Shown: positions 50,571 to 61,747, counted from the stretch's first letter. The stretch: DNA of 64,000 nt from Saccharopolyspora ipomoeae (GCF_029952525.1 NZ_JASAOF010000005.1:248001-312000); one strand, 5' to 3'. Notes: generated by a model not told the origin, from the sequence alone. Program-made: numbers and translations.

Positions 50571-50926
50571 TCGCCGGACTCCCGCAGGTGCCGGACCAGG
50601 ACGGAGTCCGCACCGCGCTCGGTGAAGTCGGAGAGCAGCACCGCGATCGCCTCGCGCACGACGCGGCCGCGGTCCACGGCGATGCCGTGGTCCGCCCGCA
50701 ACGCGAGCCGAGCCTGCTCCAAACCCAGCAACTCCTCGTCGGACACGTACACGGTGATCTTCGAATCGTGCTTGCGCCGACCGGAACCCGCCGTCCGCGG
50801 CCGTCCCCGCTCCTCGACCGGGGCGGCCGGCGTCCGGTCCTCCTGCGGCGCCGAGGCCTGATCCGTTCGGGGAACAGTAGTACGGAACAGTTCGGCGGCT
50901 CCGGGCAGGGCGACCCGACGCGTCAT
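50567..50926 (-). CDS. Small conserved protein with ribbon-helix-helix character
   Basis: A 119-residue basic protein between parA and scpA, overlapping both by four bases. The first about 50 residues are Pro/Arg-rich and probably disordered. The rest, KITVYVSDEELLGLEQARLA to RGRVVREAIAVLLSDF, has the strand-helix-helix pattern of ribbon-helix-helix DNA-binding proteins. A chromosome-partition accessory role is a guess from position. I recall similar short genes in this cluster in other actinobacteria. Confidence 0.75.
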   Translation of the reverse strand: MTRRVALPGAAELFRTTVPRTDQASAPQEDRTPAAPVEERGRPRTAGSGRRKHDSKITVYVSDEELLGLEQARLALRADHGIAVDRGRVVREAIAVLLSDFTERGADSVLVRHLRESGE

Positions 50927-51861
50927 CGAGCGATCACCTCGCGGGCCAGCGCCCGGTAGGCCTGAGCTCCGGCGGAGCGCGGCGCCCAGCGGGTGATCGG
51001 CTCACCGGCGACCGTGGTCTCCGGGAACCGCACGGTCCGGTTGATCACCGAGTCGTACACGACGTCGCCGAACGCCTCCACGACGCGCTGCATGACCTCG
51101 CGCGAGTGCAGCGTGCGCGGGTCGAACATGGTGGCCAGTATCCCGCTGATCTCCAGCTTCGGGTTCAGCCGCTCGCGCACCTTCTCGATGGTGTCGATCA
51201 GCAGCGCCACCCCGCGCAGGCTGAAGAACTCGCACTCCAGCGGGATGATCACGCCGTCGGCGGCGGCCAGCGCGTTGACGGTGAGCAGGCCGAGCGAGGG
51301 CTGGCAGTCGACCAGGATGTAGTCGTACTCCTCGATCGACTGCCGCAGCACGCGCAGCAGCGTCTGCTCGCGGCCGACCTCGGTGACCAGCTGCACCTCG
51401 GCGGCCGACAGATCGATGTTGCTGGGCAGCAGGTCCATGCCCTCGACGGTGGTGCGGCGCACCACGTCGTCGACGGTGACCCCGCGCTCCATGATGACGT
51501 TGTAGATGGTCTGCTCTAGCTGGTGCGGCTGCACGCCGAGGCCGACTGAGAGCGCGCCCTGCGGGTCGAAATCCACCAGCAGCACCCGACGCCCGTGTTC
51601 GGCCAGCGCGGCACCGAGGTTGATCGTCGAGGTGGTCTTGCCGACGCCGCCCTTCTGGTTGCACATCGCCAGCACCGACGCGGGACCGTGGTGGTCCAGC
51701 AGCGGTGGTTCGGGGATGTGGCGGAGCGGCCGACCGGTCGGACCGAGACCGCGGCTGTCCTGGTTGTCGGCGTTGGCCTCAGGACCCGTGGTCTCGGGGG
51801 CGATGCTCAGGTCGACCGCGCCCCGAGGCCGCCGGGCGGCGGAAGGATGCGGCAACGACAT
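50923..51861 (-). CDS. ParA-family ATPase (chromosome-partition-like)
   Basis: A 312-residue ParA/Soj-type ATPase. The deviant Walker A is CNQKGGVGKTTSTINLGAAL, LLVDFDPQGALSVGLG is the A' segment, and YDYILVDCQPSLGLLTVNAL is Walker B. The first about 60 residues are a disordered extension. No parB is adjacent, so it is probably the ParA paralogue encoded beside scpAB (Rv1708-like) and not the origin-linked Soj. A promoter candidate TTGCCG-N18-TAGGCT lies upstream near 51905-51935. Confidence 0.9.
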   Translation of the reverse strand: MSLPHPSAARRPRGAVDLSIAPETTGPEANADNQDSRGLGPTGRPLRHIPEPPLLDHHGPASVLAMCNQKGGVGKTTSTINLGAALAEHGRRVLLVDFDPQGALSVGLGVQPHQLEQTIYNVIMERGVTVDDVVRRTTVEGMDLLPSNIDLSAAEVQLVTEVGREQTLLRVLRQSIEEYDYILVDCQPSLGLLTVNALAAADGVIIPLECEFFSLRGVALLIDTIEKVRERLNPKLEISGILATMFDPRTLHSREVMQRVVEAFGDVVYDSVINRTVRFPETTVAGEPITRWAPRSAGAQAYRALAREVIAR

Positions 51862-52036
51862 GGCGATCTGACTCCTTCGGTACCGGTGGCGATCGATCGC
51901 AGCCTAAGTCGCTCAAACGAGCTGCGGCAACGTGCCTCGCCGTGGTGTCGGTAATTGACTCGGTGGAATGGCCGTGATTCTGCTGTGATGAAGATCTACC
52001 GCCTTGGTTGATCACGCGCATGCGCAAGTGGTGATC

Positions 52037-52984
52037 TCACCCCGAAAGGTGTGCGCGCGGATGCGCGGTGGCGTAGACCTCCCGGAGCGTGTTGACCGTG
52101 ACCAGCGTGTACACCTGCGTCGTGGTCACCGAGGCGTGCCCGAGCAGCTCCTGCACCACCCGCACGTCCGCCCCTCCTTCCACCAGGTGCGTGGCGAAGG
52201 AATGGCGCAGCACGTGCGGCGAGACGGTTTCAGCGATTCCCGCCCGTTGCGCAGCTGTTTTCAACGCGTTCCAGGCGCTCTGGCGGGAAAGTCCGGTGCC
52301 GCGCGAATTCAGGAACACCGCCGAACTGCCGCGCCCGCGCGCCACCAGCCCCGGTCTCGCCCGCACCAGGTAGGCCTCCAACACCTCCAGCGCGGGACGT
52401 CCGATCGGCACGAGCCGCTGCCTGCCGCCCTTGCCGTCCAGCAGCACGGTCCGGTCGGTGCGGTCGATGTCGTCGACGTCGAGCCCCACCGCCTCGGAGA
52501 TCCGCGCACCCGTCGAGTACAGCAGTTCCAGCAGCGCCCGGTCCCGCAGACCGCGCGGATCGTCGCCCCCGGCGTGCTCCAGCAGCCGACCCACGTCGTC
52601 CACCGACAGCGCTTTCGGCAGCCGCTTCGGCGGGCTCGGCGGCGCGACCTCGCGGGCCACGTCGACGGCGATGCGGCCCTCTGCGTGGGCGAAGCGGTGC
52701 AGCCCGCGCGCGGCCACCAGAGCCCGCGCCGCCGACGACGACGCCAGCGGCGGCCGTCCCTCGACGCCTTCGCGCAGCTGCGCCAGGAATTCGGCCAGGT
52801 GCTCGGTGCGCACCTCGTCGAGCGCGGAAACCCCCTGCGTCACCAGGAATTCCGCGTAGCGACGCAGGTCGCGGGCGTAGGAGTCGAGGGTGCTGCGCGC
52901 GGTTCCGCGCTCGACCGCGAGGTGGTCGAGGTACTCGCCGACGGCGGAGCGCAGTCCCGCCGGCAGCGATTCGAAACCCTTCAC
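52037..52984 (-). CDS. xerD: Tyrosine recombinase XerD
   Basis: A 315-residue site-specific recombinase that resolves chromosome dimers at dif. The SAM-like N-terminal domain has [25 protein letters not shown]. The catalytic domain shows the first Arg in [12 protein letters not shown], Lys in DGKGGRQR, His-x-x-Arg in [13 protein letters not shown], the late His in [10 protein letters not shown], and the nucleophile Tyr in TQVYTLV. GTG at 52984 overlaps the NUDIX stop by four bases. The position after the NUDIX gene is as in mycobacteria (Rv1700-Rv1701). Confidence 0.93.
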   Translation of the reverse strand: MKGFESLPAGLRSAVGEYLDHLAVERGTARSTLDSYARDLRRYAEFLVTQGVSALDEVRTEHLAEFLAQLREGVEGRPPLASSSAARALVAARGLHRFAHAEGRIAVDVAREVAPPSPPKRLPKALSVDDVGRLLEHAGGDDPRGLRDRALLELLYSTGARISEAVGLDVDDIDRTDRTVLLDGKGGRQRLVPIGRPALEVLEAYLVRARPGLVARGRGSSAVFLNSRGTGLSRQSAWNALKTAAQRAGIAETVSPHVLRHSFATHLVEGGADVRVVQELLGHASVTTTQVYTLVTVNTLREVYATAHPRAHLSG

Positions 52985-53628
52985 CGCGCGGCGAACCGCT
53001 GCGGCCGGTCGGTCCACTCGGCATCGGCCGGGCGGGGCGGCGCGACACCGTCGAGGGCGGCCCGCGCGGCCAGCAGGCCCGCCACCGCGGGCCCGTTCAC
53101 GATCTCCCCCGCCAGCGCCATCCGCACCGCCTCGGCCAGCGGGAACCGCTCGATGACCAGGTCCGCCTCCTCGTCGCCGACCGCGTCCGGCCGGTCCACC
53201 TCCGACAGACCGGTGGCCAGGAACACCCGCACCACCTCGTCGGTGAACCCGGGCGAGGTGGCGACGTCGACCAGCACCGACCAGTTCTCGGCGGCCATCC
53301 CGCTCTCCTCGGCGAGCTCGCGCTGCGCGGTGCGCACCGGTTCCTCGCCGGGCTCGTCCATCAGACCCGCGGGCAGCTCCCACAACCGGCGGCCGATCGG
53401 GTACCGGTACTGGTGCACCAGCACGACCCGCTCCTGCTCGTCGATCGCGGCGACGGCCACCGCCCCGTAGTGCTCGACGACCTCTCTGCGCGCGTGCCCG
53501 CCACCCGGCATGCCGACCTCGTCGGCCCGCAGCGCCAGAATCCGCCCGACGTAAACGTCCTCGCTGGTCAGCGTGGTGAACTCGTGCTCTCCGTTGGTGC
53601 GCGCGACACCGCTACCCGTGGTCTCCAC
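52981..53628 (-). CDS. NUDIX hydrolase, ADP-ribose pyrophosphatase type
   Basis: A 215-residue NUDIX protein. The NUDIX box reads [23 protein letters not shown], and the preceding WELPAG with the downstream [15 protein letters not shown] match ADP-ribose/GDP-mannose pyrophosphatases. It would hydrolyse nucleoside diphosphate sugars, clearing ADP-ribose. The chosen GTG at 53628 lies seven bases after TAGGGT (53641-53636), giving a leaderless start; GTG at 53634 is an alternative. The frame upstream to 53703 would overlap this promoter. Confidence 0.88.
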   Translation of the reverse strand: METTGSGVARTNGEHEFTTLTSEDVYVGRILALRADEVGMPGGGHARREVVEHYGAVAVAAIDEQERVVLVHQYRYPIGRRLWELPAGLMDEPGEEPVRTAQRELAEESGMAAENWSVLVDVATSPGFTDEVVRVFLATGLSEVDRPDAVGDEEADLVIERFPLAEAVRMALAGEIVNGPAVAGLLAARAALDGVAPPRPADAEWTDRPQRFAAR

Positions 53629-53641
53629 AGCCACCACCCTA
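53628..53641 (-). promoter_or_regulatory. Leaderless -10/start of the NUDIX gene
   Basis: On the minus strand TAGGGT (53641-53636), seven bases, then GTG (53628), the same geometry as before the KhtT-like and recN genes. The -35 is not clear. Confidence 0.5.
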
Positions 53642-53663
53642 GAGCCGATCGCCCGAACGTGAC

Positions 53664-53699
53664 GCGGCCCGCACCGACGTGATCGTCGATGCGGGCCGC
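53664..53699 (-). terminator. Hairpin after pyrG
   Basis: GCGGCCCGCA (53664-53673) and TGCGGGCCGC (53690-53699) are perfect 10-bp arms with a 16-base loop. It lies between the pyrG stop and the NUDIX promoter. There is no T run. Confidence 0.55.
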
Positions 53700-53713
53700 T
53701 CACCTGCGATGGA

Positions 53714-55519
<1,806 letters not shown>

Positions 55520-55569
55520 CTAACGCACGGCGGTCGGAGCCCGCACCGAGACCCGCCTTACGCGAAAAC

Positions 55570-55620
55570 GGCGAACCGGCCGGGTCAACCGCCATCCGGC
55601 GGTCTTCCGGCCGGTTCGCC
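55570..55620 (-). terminator. Intrinsic terminator after the steA-steB genes
   Basis: Perfect 14-bp arms (55570-55583 and 55607-55620) pair. On the minus strand they are followed by CGTTTTCG, a modest T run. It lies 46 bases downstream of the steB-like stop. Confidence 0.7.
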
Positions 55621-55665
55621 GTGACGTCTCGGTGAACGGAACGGGACCAGGCGTGAATCCGCGGG

Positions 55666-56610
55666 TCACGAGTCGCCGCGGGTGCCCGGCACGGGCCCCT
55701 GCGCGCTGCTGGCCACACCGTAGTGCCCGCTCTGCCGGTCCGCCTGCTCGCGGGCGGCCAGCACGACCGCGACGCGACCGGCGCCGGTCTCGGCGTTGTC
55801 CACCGTCGACAGGGCCGTGGCGATCGCCGGGTCGACCCGCGCCACCCCGACCGCGCCGCGGCCGTCGGAGGACCCGCTCTCCCCGGCCAGCACCGCGCCC
55901 TGCCCGGAGCGGTCGATCTGGGTGGCGAAGCGCGCCAGCGCCGTGGCCCGGTCCGCGGCGTTGTCGCCGGCGAGGCGACCGCCGGTGAGCACCACCGCCA
56001 GCTGCGCGGGCCGCAGCCCCTCGGAGGCGGTCGCGTAGCCACCCCCGGCCAGGCCGGACAGCGCCGCGGCACGCGCGTCGTCAGCCGCCTGCGGCTGCCC
56101 GGTCTGCGGGTTGACCAGCGTCAACGGGCCGATCAGGCCGCCCGCGAGAGTGCCCGGGTCGGCGGCCGTGGGCAGCTGGACCCCGGCCGGCAGCAGCTGG
56201 GTGACCACGCCGCGCAGCTGGTCCGTGCGGTCCGGGTCGGTCAGCGCCTCACCGAGGCGGACCTCGCCGGTGACGTCGGCACCGGAGTCGCGCAGCAGCT
56301 TCGCCATCGCCGCGCGGCGGCCGTCCTCGACCTCGGGGGAGCTGATCAGCACCACGCTGCGGCCGGTGAGCTGGCCCTGCACCGCCAGCGGCGCCACGGT
56401 GGTGTCGAACCGGTCGGCGGCGTCGGCCTGGGCCTTGAACTGCGCGCGCTCGGCGCCGAGCTGATCGACCTGGGCCTGCAGCTCCTCCTTCTCCCCGCCG
56501 ACGGACTTGAGCAGGCCCTCGCTGACCGAGCTGGTGCCGAGCACCACGCCCACCGCCAGCGCGAGGAACACCGCGGCGATCGAGATGATGTGGTAGCGCA
56601 AGGTGATCAC
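55666..56610 (-). CDS. SteB/MctB-family membrane-anchored protein (copper transporter family)
   Basis: A 314-residue protein with one N-terminal helix (ITLRYHIISIAAVFLALAVG), a coiled-coil stretch (EKEELQAQVDQLGAERAQFK), and an extracytoplasmic domain with VVLISSPEVEDGRRAAMAKL and AVVLTGGRL. It belongs to the family of mycobacterial Rv1698, described as MctB for copper resistance, and of corynebacterial SteB, which works with SteA in cell separation. Both roles come from relatives. The start overlaps the steA stop (ATGA). Unlike copper proteins I see no Met/His-rich binding motif. Confidence 0.85.
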   Translation of the reverse strand: MITLRYHIISIAAVFLALAVGVVLGTSSVSEGLLKSVGGEKEELQAQVDQLGAERAQFKAQADAADRFDTTVAPLAVQGQLTGRSVVLISSPEVEDGRRAAMAKLLRDSGADVTGEVRLGEALTDPDRTDQLRGVVTQLLPAGVQLPTAADPGTLAGGLIGPLTLVNPQTGQPQAADDARAAALSGLAGGGYATASEGLRPAQLAVVLTGGRLAGDNAADRATALARFATQIDRSGQGAVLAGESGSSDGRGAVGVARVDPAIATALSTVDNAETGAGRVAVVLAAREQADRQSGHYGVASSAQGPVPGTRGDS

Positions 56611-57791
56611 GAGAACAGCCCCTTGAAGTACGCCGAGACGACACCGGCGGTGTCGGCCAGCTGGTCCACGACCGCGGCTCCGAGCCCGGACACCAGCAGC
56701 GCCACCACGACGACCGCCAGCACCGCCAGCACCAGCAGGACCACCGCCGACATCGGGGTGCGGCTGCGCTGCAGGGTGGCGACGGCGGCGCCGTCGATGA
56801 CCTTGCTGCCCAGCCGCAACCGGGTCAGGAACGTCGACGGGTTGGAGCCGGAACGACCGCGGTCGAGGAACTCGCTGAGCGTGGCCTGGAACCCGACGGT
56901 GATGATGAGGTCGGCCTTGTGGGCGTCGGCCAGCAGCAGCGCCAGGTCCTCGGGATTGCCGGAGGCCGGGAACGTCATCGCGCCCACGCCCAGGTCCTGG
57001 ATGCGCTCCAGGCCGGGCGCGTGCCCGTCCAGGTGCGCGGGGATGACCAGTTCCGCGCCGCAGCGCAGCGTCTCGGTGCTCACGGTGTCCGGGGTGCCGA
57101 CGATGACGCTCGGCTTGTACCCGGCGCGGTGCAGCGCGTCGGCGCCGCCTTCGACGCCGATGAGCACCGGCTTGTACTCGCGGATGTAGCGCTTGAGGCG
57201 CCGCAGGTCGTCGGCGTGGCCGTAGCCGGGCGCCACCACCAGCGCCTGCCTGCCCTCCAGCGAGCCGGTCAGCTCGGGCACGCCGATGCCGTCGAGGATC
57301 AGCGTGCGCTCGGTGCGCAGGAACTCGATGGTGTTGGCCGAGAACGCCTCCAGCTGGGTGGCCATCCCGGCCTTGGCCTCGATGAGCTGGTCGGCGATCG
57401 AGTTGGCGTCCTGCTCGACGCCGCGCCCCAGCTCGCGCTCCCCGGCGAACACGCCGCCCTCGTGCAGGCGGATCTTCGCGCCGTCCTTGACCTGGTTGAG
57501 GATGTCGTTGCCGACCCCGTCGATGAGCGTCACCCCGGCTGCCAGCAGCACCTCGGGGCCGAGGTTGGGGTAGCGCCCGGAGATCGACGGCGCCGCGTTG
57601 ACGACCCCGATCACCCCGGCCGCGACCAGGGTCTCCGCGGTTCGGCGGTCCAGGTCGGCGTGGTCGATCACCGCGATGTCACCGGTGCGGACCCGGCGCG
57701 GCAGATCACCGGAGCGGCGCTCCACCCTGGCGACCCCGGCGAGACCGGGCAGCTCCTCCTGCTGTCGAGTCAGCAGTCCGCTGATTTTCAT
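56607..57791 (-). CDS. SteA-like cell-separation protein (thiamin-pyrophosphokinase-fold)
   Basis: A 394-residue protein like Rv1697 and corynebacterial SteA. A central domain resembles thiamin pyrophosphokinase (about 160-340): ALVVAPGYGHADDLRRLKRYIREYKPVLIGVEGGADAL and PSVIVGTPDTVS. A single C-terminal helix (SAVVLLVLAVLAVVVVALLV) anchors it in the membrane. In corynebacteria SteA and SteB act in the RipC/FtsEX cell-separation pathway. ATG at 57791 is followed by KISGLLTRQQEELPG, a conserved start. It forms a two-gene operon with the SteB/MctB gene. Confidence 0.87.
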   Translation of the reverse strand: MKISGLLTRQQEELPGLAGVARVERRSGDLPRRVRTGDIAVIDHADLDRRTAETLVAAGVIGVVNAAPSISGRYPNLGPEVLLAAGVTLIDGVGNDILNQVKDGAKIRLHEGGVFAGERELGRGVEQDANSIADQLIEAKAGMATQLEAFSANTIEFLRTERTLILDGIGVPELTGSLEGRQALVVAPGYGHADDLRRLKRYIREYKPVLIGVEGGADALHRAGYKPSVIVGTPDTVSTETLRCGAELVIPAHLDGHAPGLERIQDLGVGAMTFPASGNPEDLALLLADAHKADLIITVGFQATLSEFLDRGRSGSNPSTFLTRLRLGSKVIDGAAVATLQRSRTPMSAVVLLVLAVLAVVVVALLVSGLGAAVVDQLADTAGVVSAYFKGLFS

Positions 57792-58089
57792 GCGCCGATG
57801 GTGACAAACCCATCACCGATCGTGTCCGCGCCACGCCGAACCCGCTGCGTCATATACCGCAGCGAATGACCCGCCGTTCAGCCCAACAAGCAACAAGCGT
57901 CAGGCAAGCGCCGCAGGCGCTTTCTCACCACCCCGAGCAAGCAACCGGCACCGCCGCGGGTTCTGACACGTCTTCTGGGGAGGACAGCCGACGTGTCGTG
58001 TATCGGCATACATAAGCGTCGGATCCCGGAGCCAGAAGGCGTGTCAGGTTCCGCTACCCGCGCCGCCAAGCAACAAGACCACAGAGCAT
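57792..58089. other. Intergenic region steA/recN with repeats
   Basis: 298 bases without a gene. They hold the second copy of the dispersed palindrome (57899-57928), short repeats of AAGCAACAAG (near 57888 and 58067), and a GACACGT/ACGTGTC dyad around 57965-57997. Confidence 0.5.
57899..57928. repeat. Dispersed palindromic repeat, copy 2
   Basis: GTCAGG, then the core AGCGCCGCAGGCGCT followed by TTTCTC. It matches 32461-32490 apart from one indel and a few bases. It lies downstream of recN and upstream of steA, both on the minus strand, where a hairpin could aid termination of recN. Confidence 0.55.
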
Positions 58090-59886
58090 TTAAGACTTCC
58101 TCTTTCCGCCCTTGGACTTTCGACCGAACTTCTCCTGGGTCAGCTTGTAGGTGTTCGCCGTCTCCAGGAGCTCTTCGGCGTGGGCGCGCCCGGTTTCGGT
58201 CGAGTCCATCCCGGCCAACATGCGGGCCAGCTCCACGACCCGGCGCTCATCGGCGACCAGGCGGACGTCGCTCTTGGTGAGACCGCCGTCGACCTGGCCC
58301 TTGTCCACCACCAGGTGCCGGTCGGCGAAGGCCGCGACCTGCGGGAGGTGGGTCACCACGATGACCTGGTGGGTGCGGGCCAGCCGAGCCAGCCGTCTGC
58401 CGATCTCGACCGCGGCGCGGCCACCGACACCGGCGTCGACCTCGTCGAAGACCAGCGTGGGAACCGTGTCCGCGTCGGCGAGCACGACCTCGAGCGCCAG
58501 CATGACGCGGGAGAGCTCACCGCCCGAGGCACCCTTGTGGATCGGCAGCGCGGGCGCACCCGAGTGCGCGATCAGCTGCAGCTCGACCTCGTCGACCCCG
58601 TCCGGCCCGGCGTGCAGCGCCCGACCGTCGACCGGCAGCGCGTTCTGATCGCCGTCCTCGGCTTCCTTGGGGCTCACCAGGACCTGCAGCTTGGCCTGCG
58701 CCATCGCCAGCCCGGACAGCTCCTCCGAGACCGCCTCGGACAACCCGACGGCGGCCTCGGCGCGGGCGGCGCTGAGCGCCTGGGCGTGCTCGGCGAGTTC
58801 CACGGCGAGCTCGTCGCGGCGGGCGGCCAGCGCGGCCAGCGCCTCCTCCGAGGTGTCCATCCCGGACAGCCGGGAACGGGCGTCCTCGGCCCAGGCCAGC
58901 ACCCCGTCGACGTCGGCCGCGTACTTCTTGGTGAGCTGCTTGAGCTCGGCTTGACGTGCCAGCACCTGCTCCAGGCGAGCCGGGTCGGCGTCGAGCTTGT
59001 CGAGGTAGGCGCCCAGTTCCCCGCCCACGTCGGAGAGCACCGCGACGGCCTCGGCCACCCGCGGCTCCAGCTCCCGCAGGGCCGGGTCCTCCGAGGACGC
59101 CAACCTGCGCACGGCCTCCCCGATCAGCCCGAGCGCGCCCGGCGCCTCCGGGTCACCGTCGGCGGAACCGGACAGCGCGTGCTGGGCCCCGGCCGCGATC
59201 TCCCGCAGCTGATCGACGTCGGCGAGCCGCCGCGCCTCGTCCACCAGCGAGACGTCCTCGCCCGCTTCGGGGTTGACGGCTTCGATCTCGGCGAGACCGT
59301 GCCGCAGCATGTCGGCCTCGCGGGACAGCTCGCGGGAGCGCTCGGTGCGCTCGGTGAGCTCGCGGACCGCCTCGGCCCACTCGGCGCGCACCCGTTGGTA
59401 GTCGGCCAGGACGCGCAGCACGGGCTCCCCGGCGAACCGGTCCAGCACCGCGCGCTGCTCCCCCGGCCGCAGCAACCGCAGCTGGTCGTTCTGCCCGTGC
59501 ACCGCCAGCACCTGCTCGGACAGCTCCGAGAGCACGCCGTTGGGCACCGAGCGGCCGCCCAGGTGCGCCCGGGAGCGCCCGTCCGAGGTGACCGTGCGCA
59601 GCGCGATCAGGCTTCCGTCGTCGTCGGGTTCGGCACCGGCGTCCCCGGCGACCTTCGCCGCCGGTGAGTCCGGGGTCGTCGCGAAACGTCCCTCCACGAC
59701 GGCCCGCTGCGCACCGGAGCGGACGCGCGAGGCGTCGGCCCGGCCGCCGCTGAGCAGGTGGAGGCCGGTGACCACCATCGTCTTGCCCGCGCCCGTCTCA
59801 CCCGTGACCACGGTCAGGCCTGCGTGCAGTGCGAGCGTGGCGTCGTCGATGACGCCCAGTCCCTGGATACGCATCTCCGCCAACAC
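58090..59886 (-). CDS. recN: DNA repair protein RecN
   Basis: A 598-residue SMC-like ATPase for double-strand-break repair. MRIQGLGVIDDATLALHAGL and VVTGETGAGKTMVVTGLHLL form the head with Walker A, AVHGQNDQLRLLRPGEQRAVLDRF follows, and a long coiled coil (about 170-370) leads to GASGGELSRVMLALEVVLA (signature) and LVFDEVDAGVGGRAA (Walker B). A Lys-rich tail ends it. GTG at 59886 lies seven bases after TAGGGT, so the mRNA is probably leaderless; ATG at 59874 is four codons downstream. Confidence 0.94.
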   Translation of the reverse strand: MLAEMRIQGLGVIDDATLALHAGLTVVTGETGAGKTMVVTGLHLLSGGRADASRVRSGAQRAVVEGRFATTPDSPAAKVAGDAGAEPDDDGSLIALRTVTSDGRSRAHLGGRSVPNGVLSELSEQVLAVHGQNDQLRLLRPGEQRAVLDRFAGEPVLRVLADYQRVRAEWAEAVRELTERTERSRELSREADMLRHGLAEIEAVNPEAGEDVSLVDEARRLADVDQLREIAAGAQHALSGSADGDPEAPGALGLIGEAVRRLASSEDPALRELEPRVAEAVAVLSDVGGELGAYLDKLDADPARLEQVLARQAELKQLTKKYAADVDGVLAWAEDARSRLSGMDTSEEALAALAARRDELAVELAEHAQALSAARAEAAVGLSEAVSEELSGLAMAQAKLQVLVSPKEAEDGDQNALPVDGRALHAGPDGVDEVELQLIAHSGAPALPIHKGASGGELSRVMLALEVVLADADTVPTLVFDEVDAGVGGRAAVEIGRRLARLARTHQVIVVTHLPQVAAFADRHLVVDKGQVDGGLTKSDVRLVADERRVVELARMLAGMDSTETGRAHAEELLETANTYKLTQEKFGRKSKGGKRKS

Positions 59887-59899
59887 ACACAGCACCCTA
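59884..59899 (-). promoter_or_regulatory. Leaderless -10/start of recN
   Basis: On the minus strand TAGGGT (59899-59894), seven bases, then GTG (59886). I looked for the mycobacterial DNA-damage promoter motif (TTGTCRGTG, eight bases before the -10) and did not find it at the right distance. Confidence 0.55.
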
Positions 59900-60004
59900 T
59901 CGGCACCGAGGCCCGCGACACGCCCCACTGCGGTGATCGCCACCGAAATCGTTAGACAGTGTGTTCGAGCCCTGAGTGCCCGAACCCGGGTGCCCGAGCC
60001 GCGA

Positions 60005-60892
60005 CTACGTGGCGGGCCCGCGCCACCCCTGCACGGGCAGCTCGAACTTGCGCACCAGCCGGTCGGTGAACGAGGTGTCGTGCAGCCGCACCAGCCGGAT
60101 CGGCGTGGACCCGCCTACGACCTCGACACGCGCACCCGGCGGCAGGTCGAACTGCCGCTGCCCGTCGCAGCACAGCACCGCGTGATGACCGTGCTGGTCG
60201 ACCTCCATCGCCACCAGCGAATCCCGCGACACCACCAGCGGTCCGGCGAACAGCGCGTGCGCGTTGCTCGGCACCACCAGCAGCGCCTGCACGTCCGGCC
60301 ACACCACGGGGCCACCGGCGGAGAACGCGTAGGCGGTCGACCCGGTCGGGGTCGAGCACAGCACGCCGTCGCAACCGAACGCCGACACCGGATGCCCGTC
60401 GACCTCGACGACCACGTCGAGGATCCGCTCCCGGCTGCTCTTCTCCACGCTCGCCTCGTTGAGCGCCCACGTGCTGGCGACCTGCTCGCCGTTGACCGTC
60501 GCGGTGACCTCCAAGGTCATCCGCTCGTCGACGTGGTACCGCGACTCCACGACCGCGGCGATCGCCTCGTCCAGCGCGTCGGAGTCCGCGCCGGCCAGGA
60601 ATCCGACCCGGCCCAGGTTGACGCCGAACAGCGGAACCCCGGCGGGCCTGGCCAGCTCCGCGGCGCGCAGCAGCGTGCCGTCGCCGCCGAGCACCAGCAC
60701 CAGCTCGGTGCCCACGGCCGGGTTCTCGTCCGGACTCGTGACCTCGCAGGCGCTGTCGCGCAGCTCGTCGGCCTCACCGGCCAGCGCCCGCACCGCGATC
60801 CCCGCGTCGAGCAGACGACCGGCGACCTTCTCCGCTGTGCGCAGGTTCTGCTCCCTGCCGGTGTGCACCACCAGCAGCACCCGTCGGGTCAA
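60005..60892 (-). CDS. nadK: NAD kinase
   Basis: A 295-residue kinase converting NAD to NADP. LVLVLGGDGTLLRAAELA is the GGDGT motif with the catalytic Asp, LNEASVEKSSRERIL the NE/D motif, and CSTPTGSTAYAFSAGGPVV the conserved C-terminal core. The start is TTG at 60892, overlapping the tlyA stop in TTGA, with AAGGGAG just upstream; the next good candidate would remove the first strand (RRVLLVVHTG). Order tlyA-nadK-recN is conserved. Confidence 0.94.
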   Translation of the reverse strand: MTRRVLLVVHTGREQNLRTAEKVAGRLLDAGIAVRALAGEADELRDSACEVTSPDENPAVGTELVLVLGGDGTLLRAAELARPAGVPLFGVNLGRVGFLAGADSDALDEAIAAVVESRYHVDERMTLEVTATVNGEQVASTWALNEASVEKSSRERILDVVVEVDGHPVSAFGCDGVLCSTPTGSTAYAFSAGGPVVWPDVQALLVVPSNAHALFAGPLVVSRDSLVAMEVDQHGHHAVLCCDGQRQFDLPPGARVEVVGGSTPIRLVRLHDTSFTDRLVRKFELPVQGWRGPAT

Positions 60893-61743
60893 CTCCCACT
60901 CCCTTGCCGGGGTGATTTCCTGGTCGAGTTCTGCGGGCCCCGCTCGACGGCGTCGGCCACCAGGCGTTCCGCGCGGTCGTGGTCGGGGTCGGTTCCGGGG
61001 CGCAGCCAGACGAAGTACTCGACGTTGCCGGACGGTCCCGGCAACGGGCTGGCCACCACGTCGCGCAGCCCGAGCCCGTGCTCGGCGGCGAAGTCGATCA
61101 CGTCGAGGACGGCCTCGGCGCGCAGCTGCGGATCCCGGACCACGCCACCCGAGCCTAGCCGCTGCTTGCCCACCTCGAACTGCGGTTTCACCATCAGCGC
61201 AAGATCGGCCGAGTCGCTGGAGCAGGCGACCAGAGCGGGCAGCACGAGCTTGAGCGAGATGAACGACAGGTCGGCGACCACCAGGTCCACCTCGCCGCCG
61301 ATGTCCTCGGGAGCCAGCGCCCGGACGTTGGTGCGGTCGTGGATGCGCACCCGGTCGTCGGTCTGCAACTTCCACACCAGCTGGCCGTAGCCGACGTCGA
61401 CCGCCACGACCTCGCGGGCCTCGCGGCGCAGCAGCACGTCGGTGAACCCGCCGGTGGACGCGCCGGCGTCCAGGCAGCGCTTGCCCGCCACCGACAGCCC
61501 GCCGGGTTCGAAGGCCTCCAGCGCGCCGATCAGCTTGTGGGCGCCGCGCGACGCCCAGCCGGGATCGTCGACGTCCTCGGTGACCAGCACCGGGGCGTCG
61601 ATCTCCACGGCCGTGGCGGACTTGCGCGCGACCATCCCGCGCACCGTCACCCGGCCCGCGGCGACGAGCTCCCCGGCGTGTTCGCGGGATCGGGCCAGTC
61701 CGCGCCGAACCAGTTCGGCGTCCAGGCGCGCCTTGCGAGGCAC
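60889..61743 (-). CDS. tlyA: TlyA-family rRNA 2'-O-methyltransferase
   Basis: A 284-residue protein with an S4 RNA-binding domain (ARLDAELVRRGLARSREHAGEL) and a FtsJ-like methyltransferase fold: DAGASTGGFTDVLL binds S-adenosylmethionine, DVGYGQLVWKLQTDDRV follows, and VVADLSFISLKLVLP with MVKPQFEVGK gives the catalytic Lys-Asp-Lys set. In mycobacteria TlyA methylates 16S and 23S rRNA and its loss gives capreomycin resistance. A disordered tail ends it. It starts four bases after the small upstream gene. Confidence 0.92.
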   Translation of the reverse strand: MPRKARLDAELVRRGLARSREHAGELVAAGRVTVRGMVARKSATAVEIDAPVLVTEDVDDPGWASRGAHKLIGALEAFEPGGLSVAGKRCLDAGASTGGFTDVLLRREAREVVAVDVGYGQLVWKLQTDDRVRIHDRTNVRALAPEDIGGEVDLVVADLSFISLKLVLPALVACSSDSADLALMVKPQFEVGKQRLGSGGVVRDPQLRAEAVLDVIDFAAEHGLGLRDVVASPLPGPSGNVEYFVWLRPGTDPDHDRAERLVADAVERGPQNSTRKSPRQGSGS

Positions 61744-61747
61744 TTCG

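Noticed and set aside
52037..52984. A phage or island integrase instead of XerD
   Set aside because: It overlaps the NUDIX gene in a conserved housekeeping order, has normal XerD length, and has no att-like repeats or tRNA gene beside it.
59894..59930. A mycobacterial-type DNA-damage promoter before recN
   Set aside because: The TTGTCRGTG motif is not found eight bases before the -10; only a loose TGTCG is nearby.
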